NCBI RefSeq assembly: GCF_019279795.1
Contig: NC_056744.1
Location: forward strand, 905,255,017 to 905,319,016
Direction: 5' to 3'
Length of the DNA: 64,000 nucleotides
Source of the DNA: Protopterus annectens
Lineage: Eukaryota > Chordata > Ceratodontiformes > Protopteridae
The translations under genes and the position numbers were made by a program. Below, piece after piece: positions 1 through 10,310 of the stretch; positions within the stretch are counted from its first letter, which is position 1, and the number at the start of each line of letters is the position of its first letter. The notes beneath the pieces are model-generated. The model saw only the letters and a list, made by a program, of their open reading frames with translations, did not search any database and was not told the origin of the DNA.

Positions 1-71
1 TCCGAAATGGCCGACGACAGGGGCAGCGAAAGCGCCTCACTGACAACGGCCGAACCAGAAGCTGGCTCTGC

Positions 72-389
72 TTACAAAACGTAGTCTGTTTTGGACCTCG
101 GAGGCCTGTCTTTATCCTTGCGTCGTTTGTAAACTCCGGTAGTCGGAAGCGTGTCCGATGACATTTTGTAATTAAATCGCCTACCAAAATAATGAAATGC
201 AAAATCGTTCCTTCGCTTAATCGTACGTTGGTTAAATCTAGCACAAAACCGACAACTAGCTACGTCGTGGTCAGGGCCTACGCAAGGAATACAGTAAGAA
301 TGGAAATCCTTATGAGGTATTTGCTTCCCACAAGAAATACAATTAACTTTTTCTGACATCGGACTGGAGCAAGAAAAAAGTTTCCCCAA
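72..389 (-). pseudogene. DIRS gag N-terminal fragment (copy A)
   Basis: This is the N-terminal part of the DIRS gag-like protein. By comparison with the other copies the start is the ATG at 359, the eleventh codon of this open frame. The protein shows the Cys/His array shared by all family-1 copies: CX2C, 12 residues, CX2C, four residues, His, four residues, CX2C. A basic segment (KRRKDKDR) follows. The frame stops at 72, whereas sister copies continue into a Ser/Pro-rich region. Bases 1-70 still resemble that region in another frame, so a frameshift is likely. Gag presumably binds the element RNA through the zinc-binding array; that role is inferred from family position, not shown here. Confidence 0.75.
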
Positions 390-524
390 CGGGGTACTTG
401 GCTTTGAGTAGAAGAAATAAGTCTTCGGACTGAAGTACGAAAAATTGTCAGGAGTCAGCCGACCGGCACTTGCGAACTTTCACTGCACGGCAAGAAAGAC
501 TGGAGAACATGGCATCGGCTGCCA

Positions 525-552
525 GCTTTGTACTCCTGGCACTCTGACGTCA
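525..552 (-). promoter_or_regulatory. Promoter-like CRE with decayed TATA, copy A ITR
   Basis: The palindromic CRE octamer TGACGTCA lies at 545-552. The position that holds TATAAAAG in copies B and I reads TACAAAG here on the minus strand, so the TATA box has decayed. It would drive gag transcription leftwards. Confidence 0.5.
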
Positions 553-672
553 GGGAGCATGGCTGAGCAGCCGACGCCAGACCCAGACTTTGGGATTCTG
601 GCTGACCGAGGACTGCCTGCCGGCAGGGGAGAACCCTACAGTGATGACTGCAACAGTGAAACACGATGAACA

Positions 673-2857
673 ACTTCACGACACCCATGCAGATGGACAA
701 TAGAGGTATGACTGCTGAATCCTACACAAATGCACTTTATAAGCACTTACACGAGTGCAAGGATCATGCTATCCCTAATAGAACCAAGATGTTATCCTCC
801 AAAAAAGGAAGCCAATCTGGTGGTCCTCTGCCATAAACAAACTCTACAACAGAAGAAGGAAACTGTTGCAAAAAAGAGTAAAATCCCATGACTGGAGAAC
901 TCCCTGGTCAACCTCAGTAAGAAGCTGTGATCCCTCATAAAAACCTCCGAAGCTAGTTACAAAAACAAAATTGCCACGGACTCTAAAGACAACCACAAAG
1001 CATTCTATAGCTCTGTCAAGAATCTCAATGGGAACACTCAGATCTGCTATGAGTTACAACACAATGGCGCTAAATATACAGAACCAACTGATATTGCCAA
1101 CATCTTAGCAGATAGGTTCAGTGCTAACTGTACCCCCCTCTCACCCCCTAGAGGGCCCATCTCTATACCGGAAGAATGCAAAGTTCCTATAATCACGGCT
1201 GCACAGGTAAAAAAACACACTCGCCAAAGCCAAGAACACAGCATCCATGGGACCTGACAATATCCCAGGCTGCGTTCTACATGAACTACAGAATGAACTG
1301 GCACCCTACCCAAGTACCATGTTCAATCATAGCCTCACCTCAGGCTTTGTACCCACAGAATGGCACACCGTGACAGTTATCCCACTCCACAAAGAGGGAA
1401 CCACGACGGACCCCGGGAACTACCGCCCCATTAGCCTGACGAGCCTGGTCTGCAAGGCCATTGGAAAGTATCATTGTGGAACTCCGAAACAAAGACATTG
1501 GTAATCTCCAAACTCTGGACCCTACCCAGTTTGGATTTGTAAAAGGCAGATCATGTCTCCTAAACCTGATTGACTTCTTTGAAGCAGTCAGCAAAGCCAT
1601 AGATGAGGGTAAAATGGTTCACACAGCTTATCTAGCTCTCGCCAAGGCTTTCAACACCATCCGACACTCTGGAATTTTAGATAAGCTCACTAAACTAGGT
1701 ATAAATCCCCATGTCACAAGATGGGTTGCCAACTGGCTCACGGACAGAACCCACACTGTGAAAGTAGCGGATTCCAAATCTGACTTCAGACCAGTGACAA
1801 GTGGAGTACCACAGGGTTCAGTCCTGGGTCCTCTCCTGTTTGGTATCTACTTCTCTGAAGTACAGGCTAACACAGATGGTCTTTGGCTAACAAAGTTTGC
1901 AGATGACTGCAAACTAGGAGCCATAATCGAAGCTCCTAACGATGTGGACAAACTACAAAAGGGCCTCAATGAGACAGATACCTGGTGTCAAAGCCATGGC
2001 CTGAAGCTCAATGCCAAAAAGTGTATTATCATCCCCTTTGGTAAAAACTCTGTACCCATGAACTACCACATAGCTGGTAGTCTACTTAATGCCGAAAATG
2101 TGATGAGACCTTGGGACACAGGTGGACAGTAGTCTCTCCTTTGATAATCACATCGTCACATCGCCACAGTGGTCAGGAAATCCTTCTACGTGGCTCATCT
2201 CCTCACAAAAGGATCCTCATCCAGAAAAAAAAAAGTCATTGTTCCCCTTTACTCATCACTCATTAGACCCATTATAGAGTACAATGCCCCTTTTGGTATG
2301 TACCTCACAAGACCTCTACAACAACTGGAAAGACCACAGAAATACCTCACAAAGAGGATTACTGGCCTCAAACAGATGCCCTACACAGAGAGTCTCAAAA
2401 AACTACAGCTTTACTCCATCACATATCGCCTACTCAGGGGCGATCTCTGCCTAACATACAAAGCTATGTCAAACCCAGAGCTGTTGGACATGATCCACTT
2501 AAAGAAATCCCAATGCCTCCAAGCTACACGCTCTAGGGACCTAAACCTTGTCACCACAATAAACAGAACATGCTGGAGGAATAGATTCCTGTCCCAGAGA
2601 CTTCCCATACTTTGGGAACAGACTACCTATCTATGTCAAACAGAGCTCCTCATTAGCACTCTTCAAGAAAAATCTTGAAGATTGGATGGGAAATGGGAAA
2701 TTCACCCCGGGGATCACTTCTGTGGCTCTGCTCGACAGGGGCACAGAAAATAATTTTCTTGGCTGGCGAAAGCCAGGGTACATTTTTTGGCTAGGCTTAT
2801 ATAGGCCCTAGGGCCAATAGCCTAGTACCTACCTATGAACCTGTGAATCTTCACTGT
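673..2857 (+). mobile_element. CR1-like LINE copy 1 (RT to 3' end)
   Basis: A CR1/Jockey-type non-LTR retrotransposon in plus orientation. It runs from the endonuclease-RT linker (about 673-1230) through the RT domain to a 3' UTR that ends near 2857. The 3' UTR holds nested inverted repeats at 2791-2825 (CTAGGC, GGCCCTAGGGCC, GCCTAG) that recur at the 3' ends of the other two CR1 copies with a preserved end. DIRS copy A is inserted at its left border. The endonuclease domain is not visible in the window. Frameshifts show it is dead. Confidence 0.85.
1247..2678 (+). pseudogene. CR1 ORF2 reverse transcriptase, frameshifted
   Basis: RT domain of a CR1-like LINE, which would copy element RNA at a nicked target. 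It is split over three frames: 1247-1504 (fingers, with NYRPISLTS), 1461-2132 (palm) and 2169-2678 (thumb and C-terminal domain). The palm frame contains TQFGFVKGRSC, an altered DLAKAFDTI motif (LALAKAFNTI), SGVPQGSVLGPLLF and the catalytic FADD in LTKFADDCKLG. The C-terminal part has the CR1 motif YNAPFGMYLTRP. At least two frameshifts separate the parts, so no full protein can be made. The same protein family recurs at 8413-9969, 52400-52814 and 61364-62810. Confidence 0.85.
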
Positions 2858-3176
2858 ACTGCGATATAGCAAACAGCACTTCGAGGTCCGGTCTTTTTGC
2901 TGTTTTGCCATTCGATATTATTTACATTCGGTCTTCTGATACAAACCCAAATCCCCAAAGGGGTACTTATCTGACTGTAAAAACAAGCCAACAAAGAATT
3001 GCAAGCGTTTTGCATACATGATAAAATCCATTGGACTGCGCAGCTAGAAAGATTTGAAGATGGCACCTACAGACACCCTTCCTCCAGATGTCAGTCCATG
3101 GAAGTCTGTCAGCTTGGGATAATACAAAGACTCTGGAAATAAGGCCAGTCACAAGCTTCTACTCAGCAGGAAGACC
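2858..3176 (-). mobile_element. DIRS-like 5' leader remnant (family 2)
   Basis: This stretch resembles 20870-21161 and, more distantly, the 5' leaders of family-1 DIRS copies. It has AAAGGGGTACTTATCTGACTG, a GCTAG..GAAGATGGC block and AAAGACTCTGG in the same order. I read it as the 5' terminal region of an old minus-strand DIRS, cut at 3176 by another DIRS terminus. No coding frame is convincing. Confidence 0.5.
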
Positions 3177-3344
3177 CAAGTACAGTTGCCCTACTTACCA
3201 TACTTGTAGATGTTTGAGTAGATCAAGATTGCAGTACTGACTACTGGGTCTTTCTGCTACAAAGAAGCCTGTGACCGGCTTGATTTCCAGAGTCTCTGCA
3301 TCATCCCTAGCTGAAGAACGTTTAGACTTCAGGTTATAAGAGCA
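3177..3344 (+). repeat. DIRS left terminal repeat remnant
   Basis: Begins with AGTACAG and CTTACCATACTTGTAGATG, a diverged version of the family-1 left terminus, followed by a GCAGTACTGACTACTGGGT block close to that of copy F. TTATAAGAG near 3337-3345 sits where other copies have a TATA box. The rest of this element has been lost. Confidence 0.5.
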
Positions 3345-3596
3345 TCAGTCGGCATAGTTTTCATGTCTTTCAAAGCACTGAACAAGCAGTCCGACGCCTG
3401 AGGACAACATGACCTCTCCAGCTGTCTGAATTTGAGTAAGGAGGAAGATCATAGAAGGCAAACAGAGGATGAATGGAGAGAAGAGGACTATTCTGCAGTG
3501 AACTCCTCTATCCCTTGCACCCACTGGGGAAGAAAAGTGGTCAGCAGATAGAGGGGTTGGAGCGTGGGAGTTGTGCACTACAAGACCTATCTATTC
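3345..3596 (-). pseudogene. DIRS RT/RH C-terminal extension fragment
   Basis: The minus-strand frame at 3345-3578 contains FILCLPSMIFLLTQIQTA. I align it with the conserved LTVYAFPPLPLLTKVLLK segment that follows RNase H in the other copies. It is short and diverged. It has no preserved neighbours and is bounded by terminal repeats of other remnants. Confidence 0.35.
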
Positions 3597-3939
3597 AAAT
3601 TATAAGTAATGTACTCACCATAACTTGGTATCTGTGTTGTCTTCCTTCATTTCTCCTCACAAATGGGTTATGGATCAGATCCTTGGATTTGACTTGGCTG
3701 CAATTTGACAGACTAGGATCCAAGTCTCGAGCTACTCCCACTTCCCATAATGCACTATCCTCTGCCTAACTACATCAGATCGATTTGCTGCCCAAACAGC
3801 TTAGAGAGTGCAGAAAAATTAGAAGGAAGGAAAGGTGAATCAAGAACCAGAGGCTCAAAACCAGGAACATAATTTCCTAAAAGGCCTCTTCAGGTACTCT
3901 AGAGCACTGGTTAGGGAGATGGCTGGGAGGGAAAGTGAG

Positions 3940-4040
3940 GAGGAATGAAAGAAGACAACACAGATACAAAGTTATGGTGAGTACATAACTTAACTCTGAC
4001 TTCATTCCTCCTCACGGTTGGGTTAGAGGACCAAGCTATA
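3940..4040. repeat. Internal complementary region, family-2 DIRS
   Basis: GAAGACAACACAGATAC and the sequence that follows are the inverted complement of the left end at 3604-3645. The next block (CTGACTTCATTCCTCCTCAC) corresponds to the other terminus. This is the DIRS ICR layout, with both element ends represented side by side. Confidence 0.5.
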
Positions 4041-4079
4041 CAACTCCTAGGTGGCCTCAAGGAAGGATATGCCAGAGCA

Positions 4080-5260
4080 CTACAGAACCAAAGAAAGCCT
4101 TGCTCCTGAAAACAATGTCCAACTTGTTATGTGTGACGAAGGTATGAGTTTTTCACCAAGTGGCTGCAGCACAGATATCATCCAAGGATGCCCTGGAAGA
4201 AAGTGCAGATAAGGAAGACATGGACGTAGCTCAGTGGGCCTTAGGAAGGCAAGGCAACTGCAATTGGCTCTGGACATATATCAGGGTAATGCAGACTGTT
4301 ATCCATTTAGCAAGACTAAGTTTTGCAACTGCCTGACCAAGGCAGCTCTGAGAAAGATGCACGTAATTGGTCCAATTTTCAAAAAGGTTTCATCCTATGA
4401 AATAAAAATATAACTGCCTATGAACATCAAGCAGATATAACAAGCATTCTCCTTCATTAGAAAAATTTGGGAAAAAAAATGGCAACTGTATGGTCTGGTT
4501 GAGGTTGGATTCTGTAGCTTCCTTGGGCATGAAGGTGGGATTAGTACAAAGGGCCACCCTTTGTGGAAGATGTAAGGAGGCTTAGAAGACCGCAACTGAT
4601 CTCGGAAATTCCTTTGCTGAAGTGACGGCAATAAGAGCGAGCTGCATTCTGGTTCCGTGTCCAAGGGTTCGACTTTGTCAGGTTTACAATGATACCCAGA
4701 TGGTTGGCAAGGTTGAAAAAGTAATCCCTGACCTGGGGCAGTTAATACCTGGTCCGGGGCAGTGAAAAGCCAGTTGTCCTGATTTGGAAATGCCCAGAAT
4801 CCTTGCAGTGTCAGGTGAGCTGCTACTACTGCCATGCATTTGGTAAACACCTTGGGGGCTGTGGCGAGTCCAAACGGAATAGCTCTGAATTGGAAGTGAT
4901 GGACTCCCAGCCGGAAGCCCAAAGGACTTCTGCAGCATCTGTCTATTTTGATGCGATACTACATTTCCTACCCTTCCAAAGCAGCAGTACAATGGACTGG
5001 ACCAAAACCATTTGGAACTTTGCCTTCTTTACAAGCAAATTCAATTTGCTTAGATCCAAAATGGATCTCAGGTCCCCTTTTTTCTTTGTGACTAAAAAAG
5101 AAGCAACATTAAGGTCTGAATCCTTTTTGTTGAGTCAGGACCTCTTGAATGACTTTTTCTGCAGTAGATTTAAAATCTCTGCTACTACATTACTCCCCTC
5201 TGACTGGGTGAAACAGAGAAATCTCTCAGACCTCTCTAGTGGAGGAAGAAAGGGGATATA
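4080..5260 (-). pseudogene. Family-2 DIRS YR and RT fragments fused by deletion
   Basis: In minus-strand order, the RT palm is recognisable at 4850-4922 by IPFGLATAPKVFTKCM, which corresponds to LPFGLSTAPRVFTKC in family 1. The active-site region reads FPNQDN instead of YPYLDD, so RT is inactive. The same frame then runs directly into YR-like sequence at 4395-4560 (PPYIFHKGW, IPPSCPRK). RNase H and the YR N-terminus have therefore been deleted. Near 4150-4180 another frame gives a DICAAATW-like motif matching the YR segment DILEAATW. The RT N-terminal part continues at 5135-5467. Confidence 0.6.
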
Positions 5261-5261
5261 A

Positions 5262-5470
5262 TAATCTGTTGATATAATCTTTAGTACCAATTTGTTTTGC
5301 TTTATATCGGTCCAGGTGGCAGGGTGCAGAAAAAAATTACCCCCAACTGTGTCCAGGGATGAGCAGCTGGGCAGCACTTCAGAAGCACTGATAGGCCCCA
5401 TCAGAGAAAGGCTCTCTAAAGCCCCGATTCTGTAGACCACCTCTGCTCCTCGGGTGGCGTCCCCCATTTA
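5262..5470 (-). pseudogene. Family-2 DIRS RT N-terminal fragment
   Basis: The frame 5135-5467 contains LVLKIISTDYYIPFLPP and VVAEILNLLQKK. They correspond in position and pattern to the stretch just before the RT fingers in other copies (WVLNIVSQGYRFHFHTLP and ISALMDMRAIQ). It lies upstream of the RT piece at 4684-5260 on the minus strand, as expected. Confidence 0.55.
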
Positions 5471-5479
5471 AACCTTGTC

Positions 5480-5986
5480 CTCTGTCCCTACAGGAGGGAT
5501 CCCTGTGCTGACCCCGAGAAGGCCCCTGAGATTTCTAGAACCATGTTTCTTTTCCATTGTGCTGGTTTCTAGAAGAAGTGCGCCGAGGAGTTGAAAACCT
5601 GACCCCAGTGGCAGACAAGATCTATCCCTCCTGCTCAATGCAGGTTAGAGTACCTTTGACAGATGACCCAAAAAGGGAGGACCCATCAAATGGGGCATTG
5701 ACAAAGGATGCCTTAAAGGGTTCCGCAAAATCACAAAGCCTCATCCAGGCAGGTCTTTGAAAAGCATTGCCCAAGTCAGCTGCTCATGAGGCACCCCCCC
5801 ATGCACTGTGAGATCACCTTCATGGAAGAACTGGACAAAGACGAAAGAGTTGTCAGTCGGGGGGAAACCTTCTTGAAGTTCTCTGCCGGCATGATCTCTG
5901 CTAGAGAGAGTCTGAGAGTTCCTTTACCAGTTCCCTCTGCAATCAAGGGGAAATGTTGACAGGTAGTTTAATGCTTGCAGCGAGAA
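5480..5986 (-). pseudogene. Family-2 DIRS gag C-terminal fragment
   Basis: Translation of the minus strand near 5650-5760 gives a WMRL motif followed by KASFVNAPFDGSSLFG. This matches the gag segment KAKLLDAPLQNDVLFG of family 1 and KAKLLGAPLDDAHLFG of copy D. The motif appears to be a family-wide gag signature. Reading frames are broken, and DIRS copy B interrupts the fragment at 5987. Confidence 0.5.
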
Positions 5987-6135
5987 AGTACAGTTGTGTA
6001 CCTACCATAAATGTAGATGTTAGAGTGTATTCACTGTTGCAGTCATTACACTTGGGTTATCCTGCTGGCAGGCGACCCGCAGTCGGCCCGAGTTCCAAAG
6101 TCTTGGTCCGGCGTCTGTTGCTGTTACCTCTTCCC

Positions 6136-6163
6136 TGACGTCAGTGTGCCAGGGGTATAAAAG
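6136..6163 (+). promoter_or_regulatory. CRE + TATA promoter motif, copy B left ITR
   Basis: TGACGTCA at 6136-6143 and TATAAAAG at 6156-6163 are 12 bases apart and point into the element from its 3' end. Transcription from here would be antisense to YR. Confidence 0.55.
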
Positions 6164-6369
6164 TTGCAACAGACGCCATTTTCTTCAGTTTTTCTTGCCC
6201 CAGATGTCAGGTGCCCCCAGATAGGAAGGTTGGAAAGATAAAAATATGCCAAAAAAAATGCATATATTACTATAAACATTTCCTTCATCTATAAGCAAAT
6301 ACACCACATAGGTTGTATAGAGTTGAGAAGTACAGAAAAGTCCCAGCAATGAAAAGGGGGATGGTGGGT

Positions 6370-6480
6370 GGGTAACCTGGACTGCAACAGTGAATACACT
6401 AACATCTACATTTATGGTAGGTACACAACTGTACTATGTTCGTGTTTCACTGTTGCAGTCATTACACTTGGGTAGAATCC
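6370..6480. repeat. ICR of DIRS copy B
   Basis: AACATCTACATTTATGGTAG followed by GTACACAACTGTAC is the inverse of the left terminus at 5987-6025. It is joined directly to TATGTTC and the other terminus (CACTGTTGCAGTCATTACAC), giving the circle-junction sequence of the element. Confidence 0.75.
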
Positions 6481-7490
6481 CAAAGCTGAGGTTGGGCGGC
6501 TGGGTCTAAAATTGGATTTGGAGAGGCTACCAGGCCCTGCAGAACTGCAGTGGCAAAGCCTACTCTCGATTTAGAGTAGTGGTAGTGCTTGGTGAAAGTG
6601 TGCACTGAGCCCCAGGTTGCAGCTTCTAAAATGTCTTTGGTTGGTACTCCTCTGAGAAAAGCTGCAGAAGTGGCTGCTGCTCTGGTAGAATGAGGCCTAA
6701 TGCCCTTAGGCACTGATATGCCATGCTGTGCATAACAGAAGCGGATGCAGTGGCGTATCCATTTTGAAATAGTCTGCTTTGTAATAGGCTTCCCTTGTGA
6801 TCCTGCAGCATAGGCTACAAACAGTTGCTCAGTTTTTCTGAAAACTTTTGTTTTGTCCAGGTAAAATCGTAGCTGTCTGTGTATATCCAAAGAGTGCAGA
6901 AGTTTCTCCCCTTTATTCTGGGGATTTGGGTAGAAAGTAGGCAAATGAATGGTTTGGTTCAAGGCCACATTGGAAACCACTTTTGGCATGACTGTTGGGT
7001 TTGTCCTAAGTGAGACCCTGTCCTGATGAAAAATGCCTGTAACTCAAACTCTTCTTGCTGAAGTTATTGCTAGGAGCAGAGCAGTTTTCCATGATAAAAA
7101 TTTTAGATCAGCTGTGCTGGCTGGTTCAAAAGGAGGCAAGTGTGAGTTTTTCTAAAACAAAATTGAGATCCCAAGTTGATACTGGTGCTCTCCTTGGGAG
7201 TTCTTATATATTTTTTTGCCCCTCCGAGGTACTGTCGTAGAAGAGGATGTGAAAAAATAGTTGGTTCCGTATTGTAATGAGCTGAAATGGCAGAGGCATG
7301 GATTTTAATTGATGAGAAAGACCTTTGTCCAGCATCTCAGTTAGGTATTGCAAAATCTGAGGTATATTCGGGACAAGTGATTCACGCCCTTGTGCCTGGT
7401 TCCAAGCACAGAATTTCTTCCATTTTTCTGCATAAGATTTTCTAGTGCTGGGCCTCCTGGCTTCTAAAATAACATCCATAACAGCTTTAG
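6462..7490 (-). pseudogene. DIRS tyrosine recombinase, copy B (broken)
   Basis: YR of a DIRS element, the enzyme presumed to integrate circular cDNA. The N-terminal frame (7204-7479) begins with DVILEARRPSTRK and contains PNIPQILQYLTEMLDKG. After a frameshift the C-terminal frame (6462-6989) holds SKWIRHCIRFCY, then HSTRAA (the HxxR motif) and HTFTKHYH with the likely nucleophilic tyrosine. The first catalytic Arg region (SARRV) near 7045 is followed by an in-frame stop. At least one frameshift and one stop make it non-functional. The C-terminus ends next to the ICR, as in all copies. Confidence 0.8.
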
Positions 7491-8390
7491 AGAGAGAGGT
7501 GCAGTCTGAGTGGCTACATTATCTGCCATGCTGCCAGATTTAAGGTTCTGAGTTGACTGTGCAGAATCTGATTGTTTTGTTGTGTCAGATGATGAGGAAT
7601 TTGAGGTAGAGGCCAAGCTGGGCCTTGAGACAAGCTCTTTAGGATTGGGTACCAGTGCTGCTGTGGCCAGTCTGGGGCAATCAGGATCATTTTTGGCCTT
7701 TCTTGTCTGACTTAGGAGTACCTTGGTAAGGAGAGGCATCGGAGGGAAGGCATAGGCTGTCAGGCCTTTCCAGCTGAATGATACAGCATCCACTTTCCAT
7801 GCTTGAGAGTGATAAGTTCTTGTGCAGAATTTCTGTATTTGGAAATTGTGAGGGGAGGCAAAAAGATCTATGTCTGGGCGTCCCCATTTCCTCATTATCA
7901 TGCTGAACACCTGTGGATTTAGTTTCCATTCGTGAGGATCCATGAGATTTCTGCTTAGTTTGTCTGCCAGTGTATTCTTTGTTCCTGGCAGGAATTGTGC
8001 CTGCAGATGTACTTGATAAGTCAGTGCTGTGTTCCACGAAGTCATGGCTTGCCTGCATAGGGTGTAGGGAATGTGTGCCCCCTTGCTTATGTACCACATA
8101 ACTGTGGTATTGTCCGTCTTTATTAGTAGTTGTCCTGGATGTAGTAGGTCCTTGAAAGTTGTCAGGGCATTCTGTACAGCTAGCATCTCTTTTTGATTGA
8201 TGTGAAGATGCATTTGTTCCTTGGGCCACGTGCCCTGAATACATTTTCCTGCCATATGTGCCCCCCAGGCATAATCTGAAGCATCCGTTGTTACCGTCTG
8301 CCTGGCTGTGTGTAAAATGAAAGGCTGTCCCTTGCTGTGGTGACAGGCCTGGGCCCACCATCGAAACTCCTGCTGTAGGCAGGGAATTAA
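7464..8390 (-). pseudogene. DIRS RNase H and C-terminal extension, copy B
   Basis: The frame 7464-8255 keeps the RNase H signatures INQKEMLAVQNAL (catalytic Glu), KTDNTTVMWY (Asp) and NTLADKLSR (Asp). They are followed by the conserved DIRS extension WGRPDIDLFASPHN and YAFPPMPLLTKVLL. In DIRS literature the region after RNase H is often described as a phage Dam-like methyltransferase domain; I cannot confirm that here. RT is absent because the element is cut at 8390. The tail runs Ser/Thr-rich toward the YR start. Confidence 0.75.
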
Positions 8391-10075
8391 AGTTCATGAT
8401 AAGGTGGGCCATTTAGGAGGATTTTCTAACCACTTTAGTGATGAGGTTATCGAAAGAGAGGATACTATCCACCTGGGTCCCTAGGTCTCTCTTCACATTC
8501 TCTGTGTTAAATGAGCTACCACCTATGTGGTAATTCGTAAATACTTGTTTTCCCCCGAAGGGGTTGACAATGCACTTTTTGGAATTTAGCTTGAGGTCAT
8601 AATTTTGGCACCATGTATCTGTTTCAGTGAGCCCCTTTTGAAGGATATCTACATCAGCAGGAGTCTCAATTATGGCGCCCAGTTTGCAGTCGTTTGCAAA
8701 CTTTGTTAGCCATAATCCCTCTGTGCTTGCTTGAACCTCGAAGTAAACACCAAACAGGAGAGTTCCCAAGACAGAGCCCTGGGGTACTCCACTTGTCACA
8801 GGCTTGGAGTCTGACCTAGCGTTTCCTATTTTCACTGTATGGGTTATGTCTGTGAGCCAGTTAGCAACTCATCTTGTGATATAGGGATTTATATTTAGGT
8901 TAGTGAGTTTGTCTAATTCCCAAGTGGGGAATAGTATCAAAGGCTTTTGCAAGGTCAAGGTATGCCGTGTGGACCACCTTTCCCTCATCAGTTGCGTTGG
9001 TGACAATCTCGAAGAAGTCAACCAGGTTTAGGAGACATGACCTGCCCTTTACGAAACCAAACTAAGTAGGATCTAGGGTTTGTAGGTTCACAATGTTGTT
9101 GTTTAAGAGTTTCACGATGATGCGCTCCATGGCTTTACAGAATAGGCTAGTCAGGCTTATGGGACGATAGTTCCTGGGGTCAGTGCTGGCTCCTCCTTTG
9201 TGAAGTGGGACAACTGTTGCTGTGCGCCACTCAGTGGGCACTTAGCCTGAGGAGGCTGTGGTTGAACATGGTATTCAGGTGAGGGATTAGTTGGTTTTGG
9301 AGTTCATGTATCACGCAGCATGGGATGCCGTCTGGTCCCATGGATGCTGTGTTCTTTACTTTAGAAAGCTCCGTTTTCACCTGGGTGTCCGGGATTATGG
9401 GGGCAGCGCAATCTTCTAGTATAAATATGGGCCCTTTAGGGGGTGAGGGTGGGGTAAAGTTTTCACTGAGCCTATCTGCCAGTATACTGGCGATATCAGT
9501 TAGCTCCGTGAATTTTGAACCATTATGCTGTAGCTCAAAGCAGATCTGAGAGTTGCCATTTAGGTTCTTGACATAGCCAAAAAAAACTTTGTGGTTGCCT
9601 TTGGTGTCCATTGCGATTTTTCTTTCAAAGCTCGCCTTTGAGGATTTTATAAGGGATCTTAGCTTTTTGCCAAGGTTGGTCAGGGTGCTCCTCCATTCCT
9701 GGGTTTTAACTCTTTTTGTAATAAAATTTCTTCCTTCTATTACAGAGCTTGTTTATGGCCGGGGTCCACCAGACTAGTTTCCTTTTTTTGGAGGAATTTG
9801 TCTTGGTTTTGTTCGGAATAGCACGGCCCATGCACTCATGTAAGTGCTTGTAGAGTGCTTTTGTGTAGGCTGCAGCAGATTCAACCAAGTTGTCATTCTG
9901 CATAGGAGTGATGAAGTTTTCCACCTCGGTTTTAAGCAGCATAAAGTTTGCTTTGGTTAAGTTTTTCACTGTGGTTTCCTGGGGGGGGTATGTGGCTATT
10001 GAGGGTGATGAGTTTATGGTCTGTTCTAACTGAGGGATTTACTCGAGAAACCATGTCTGTCACTACTGGCGGCAC
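8391..10075 (-). mobile_element. CR1-like LINE copy 2 (antisense, truncated)
   Basis: ORF2 segment of a CR1 LINE in minus orientation, homologous to copy 1. From right to left: endonuclease-RT linker (9706-9969, KRKLVWWTPAINKLCNRRKK), fingers (9231-9611, with TASMGPDGIPCCV) and palm (8413-8835, with SGVPQGSVLGTLLF). It lacks the thumb, C-terminal domain and 3' UTR, because it joins DIRS copy B at about 8390. Its 5' border with DIRS C near 10075 is approximate. Confidence 0.8.
8413..9969 (-). pseudogene. CR1 ORF2 RT fragment, copy 2
   Basis: RT palm frame with GVPQGSVLG and LTKFANDCKLG. The catalytic FADD has become FAND, so it is inactive even apart from frameshifts. Around 8836-9230 the frame is broken, although SRWVANW-like and KGRSCLLNLV-like sequence can still be read. 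No start codon or complete ORF exists. Confidence 0.75.
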
Positions 10076-10204
10076 ACAAGATCTGAGGTAGATCGGCAGA
10101 GGACAGTGCATTAAAGTGGAAGAAGCTCGAGACTTGGATCCTAGTCTGTAAAATCATGGCTGAGTCGGCTCTAAGGGTTGGATCTGTAACCCATCTGTGA
10201 GGAA

Positions 10205-10310
10205 GAAACAGACCTCAGATCTACAATTATGGTAAGTAGGACACAACTGTACTATGTTCTTTGTAATCAATTTTGCAGTGCTGATTCTTGGAAGGACTCC
10301 CAAAGACAAC
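10205..10310. repeat. ICR-like junction of DIRS C
   Basis: ACACAACTGTACTATGTTC is shared exactly with the family-1 ICR of copy B. It is followed by a diverged terminus (CAATTTTGCAGTGCTGATTC). It directly precedes the YR remnant, as in other copies. Confidence 0.5.

Larger units (their letters stand above)
1..672 (-). mobile_element. DIRS retrotransposon copy A, 5' end (cut by window edge)
   Basis: The 5' terminal part of a family-1 DIRS-like element reads leftwards. Its outer end near 672 has the family terminus (GATGAAC, then a CTGCAG-like block, then GTGATGACT in plus-strand order reversed). The leader carries the CRE octamer TGACGTCA at 545-552 and the segment CCCCGTTGGGGAAACTT just before gag, as in copies I, E and K. 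The element sits inside a CR1 LINE whose coding sequence resumes at about 673. The left part of the element is outside the window. Identity as DIRS is clear from comparison with the other copies. Confidence 0.85.
3597..5986 (-). mobile_element. Family-2 DIRS remnant with ITR, ICR, YR/RT and gag pieces
   Basis: A second DIRS family in minus orientation. The left terminus near 3604 (AAGTAATGTACTCACCATAA onward) is repeated inverted at about 3950-4005 as an ICR (GTTATGGTGAGTACATAACTT). So the architecture matches family 1 although the terminal sequences differ. YR remnants (4080-4560), an RT segment (4684-5260), the RT N-terminus (5262-5470) and gag C-terminal sequence (5480-5986) follow in the expected minus-strand order. 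DIRS copy B interrupts it at 5987. It has many stops and deletions. Confidence 0.65.
5987..8390 (-). mobile_element. DIRS copy B, 3' half (truncated)
   Basis: Family-1 DIRS in minus orientation: left ITR 5987-6195, ICR 6370-6480, YR about 6462-7480 and RNase H with its extension about 7480-8390. The expected RT and gag are missing. At about 8390 the sequence switches to the 3' part of an antisense CR1, so copy B is truncated there by insertion, recombination or deletion. It is inserted in a family-2 DIRS gag remnant, with the flanking bases AA at the left junction. Confidence 0.85.

Noticed and set aside
3345..3769. Possible small host gene (frames at 3345-3578 minus and 3473-3769 plus)
   Set aside because: Both overlap DIRS RNase H extension and family-2 terminal sequence; no start context or conserved domain.
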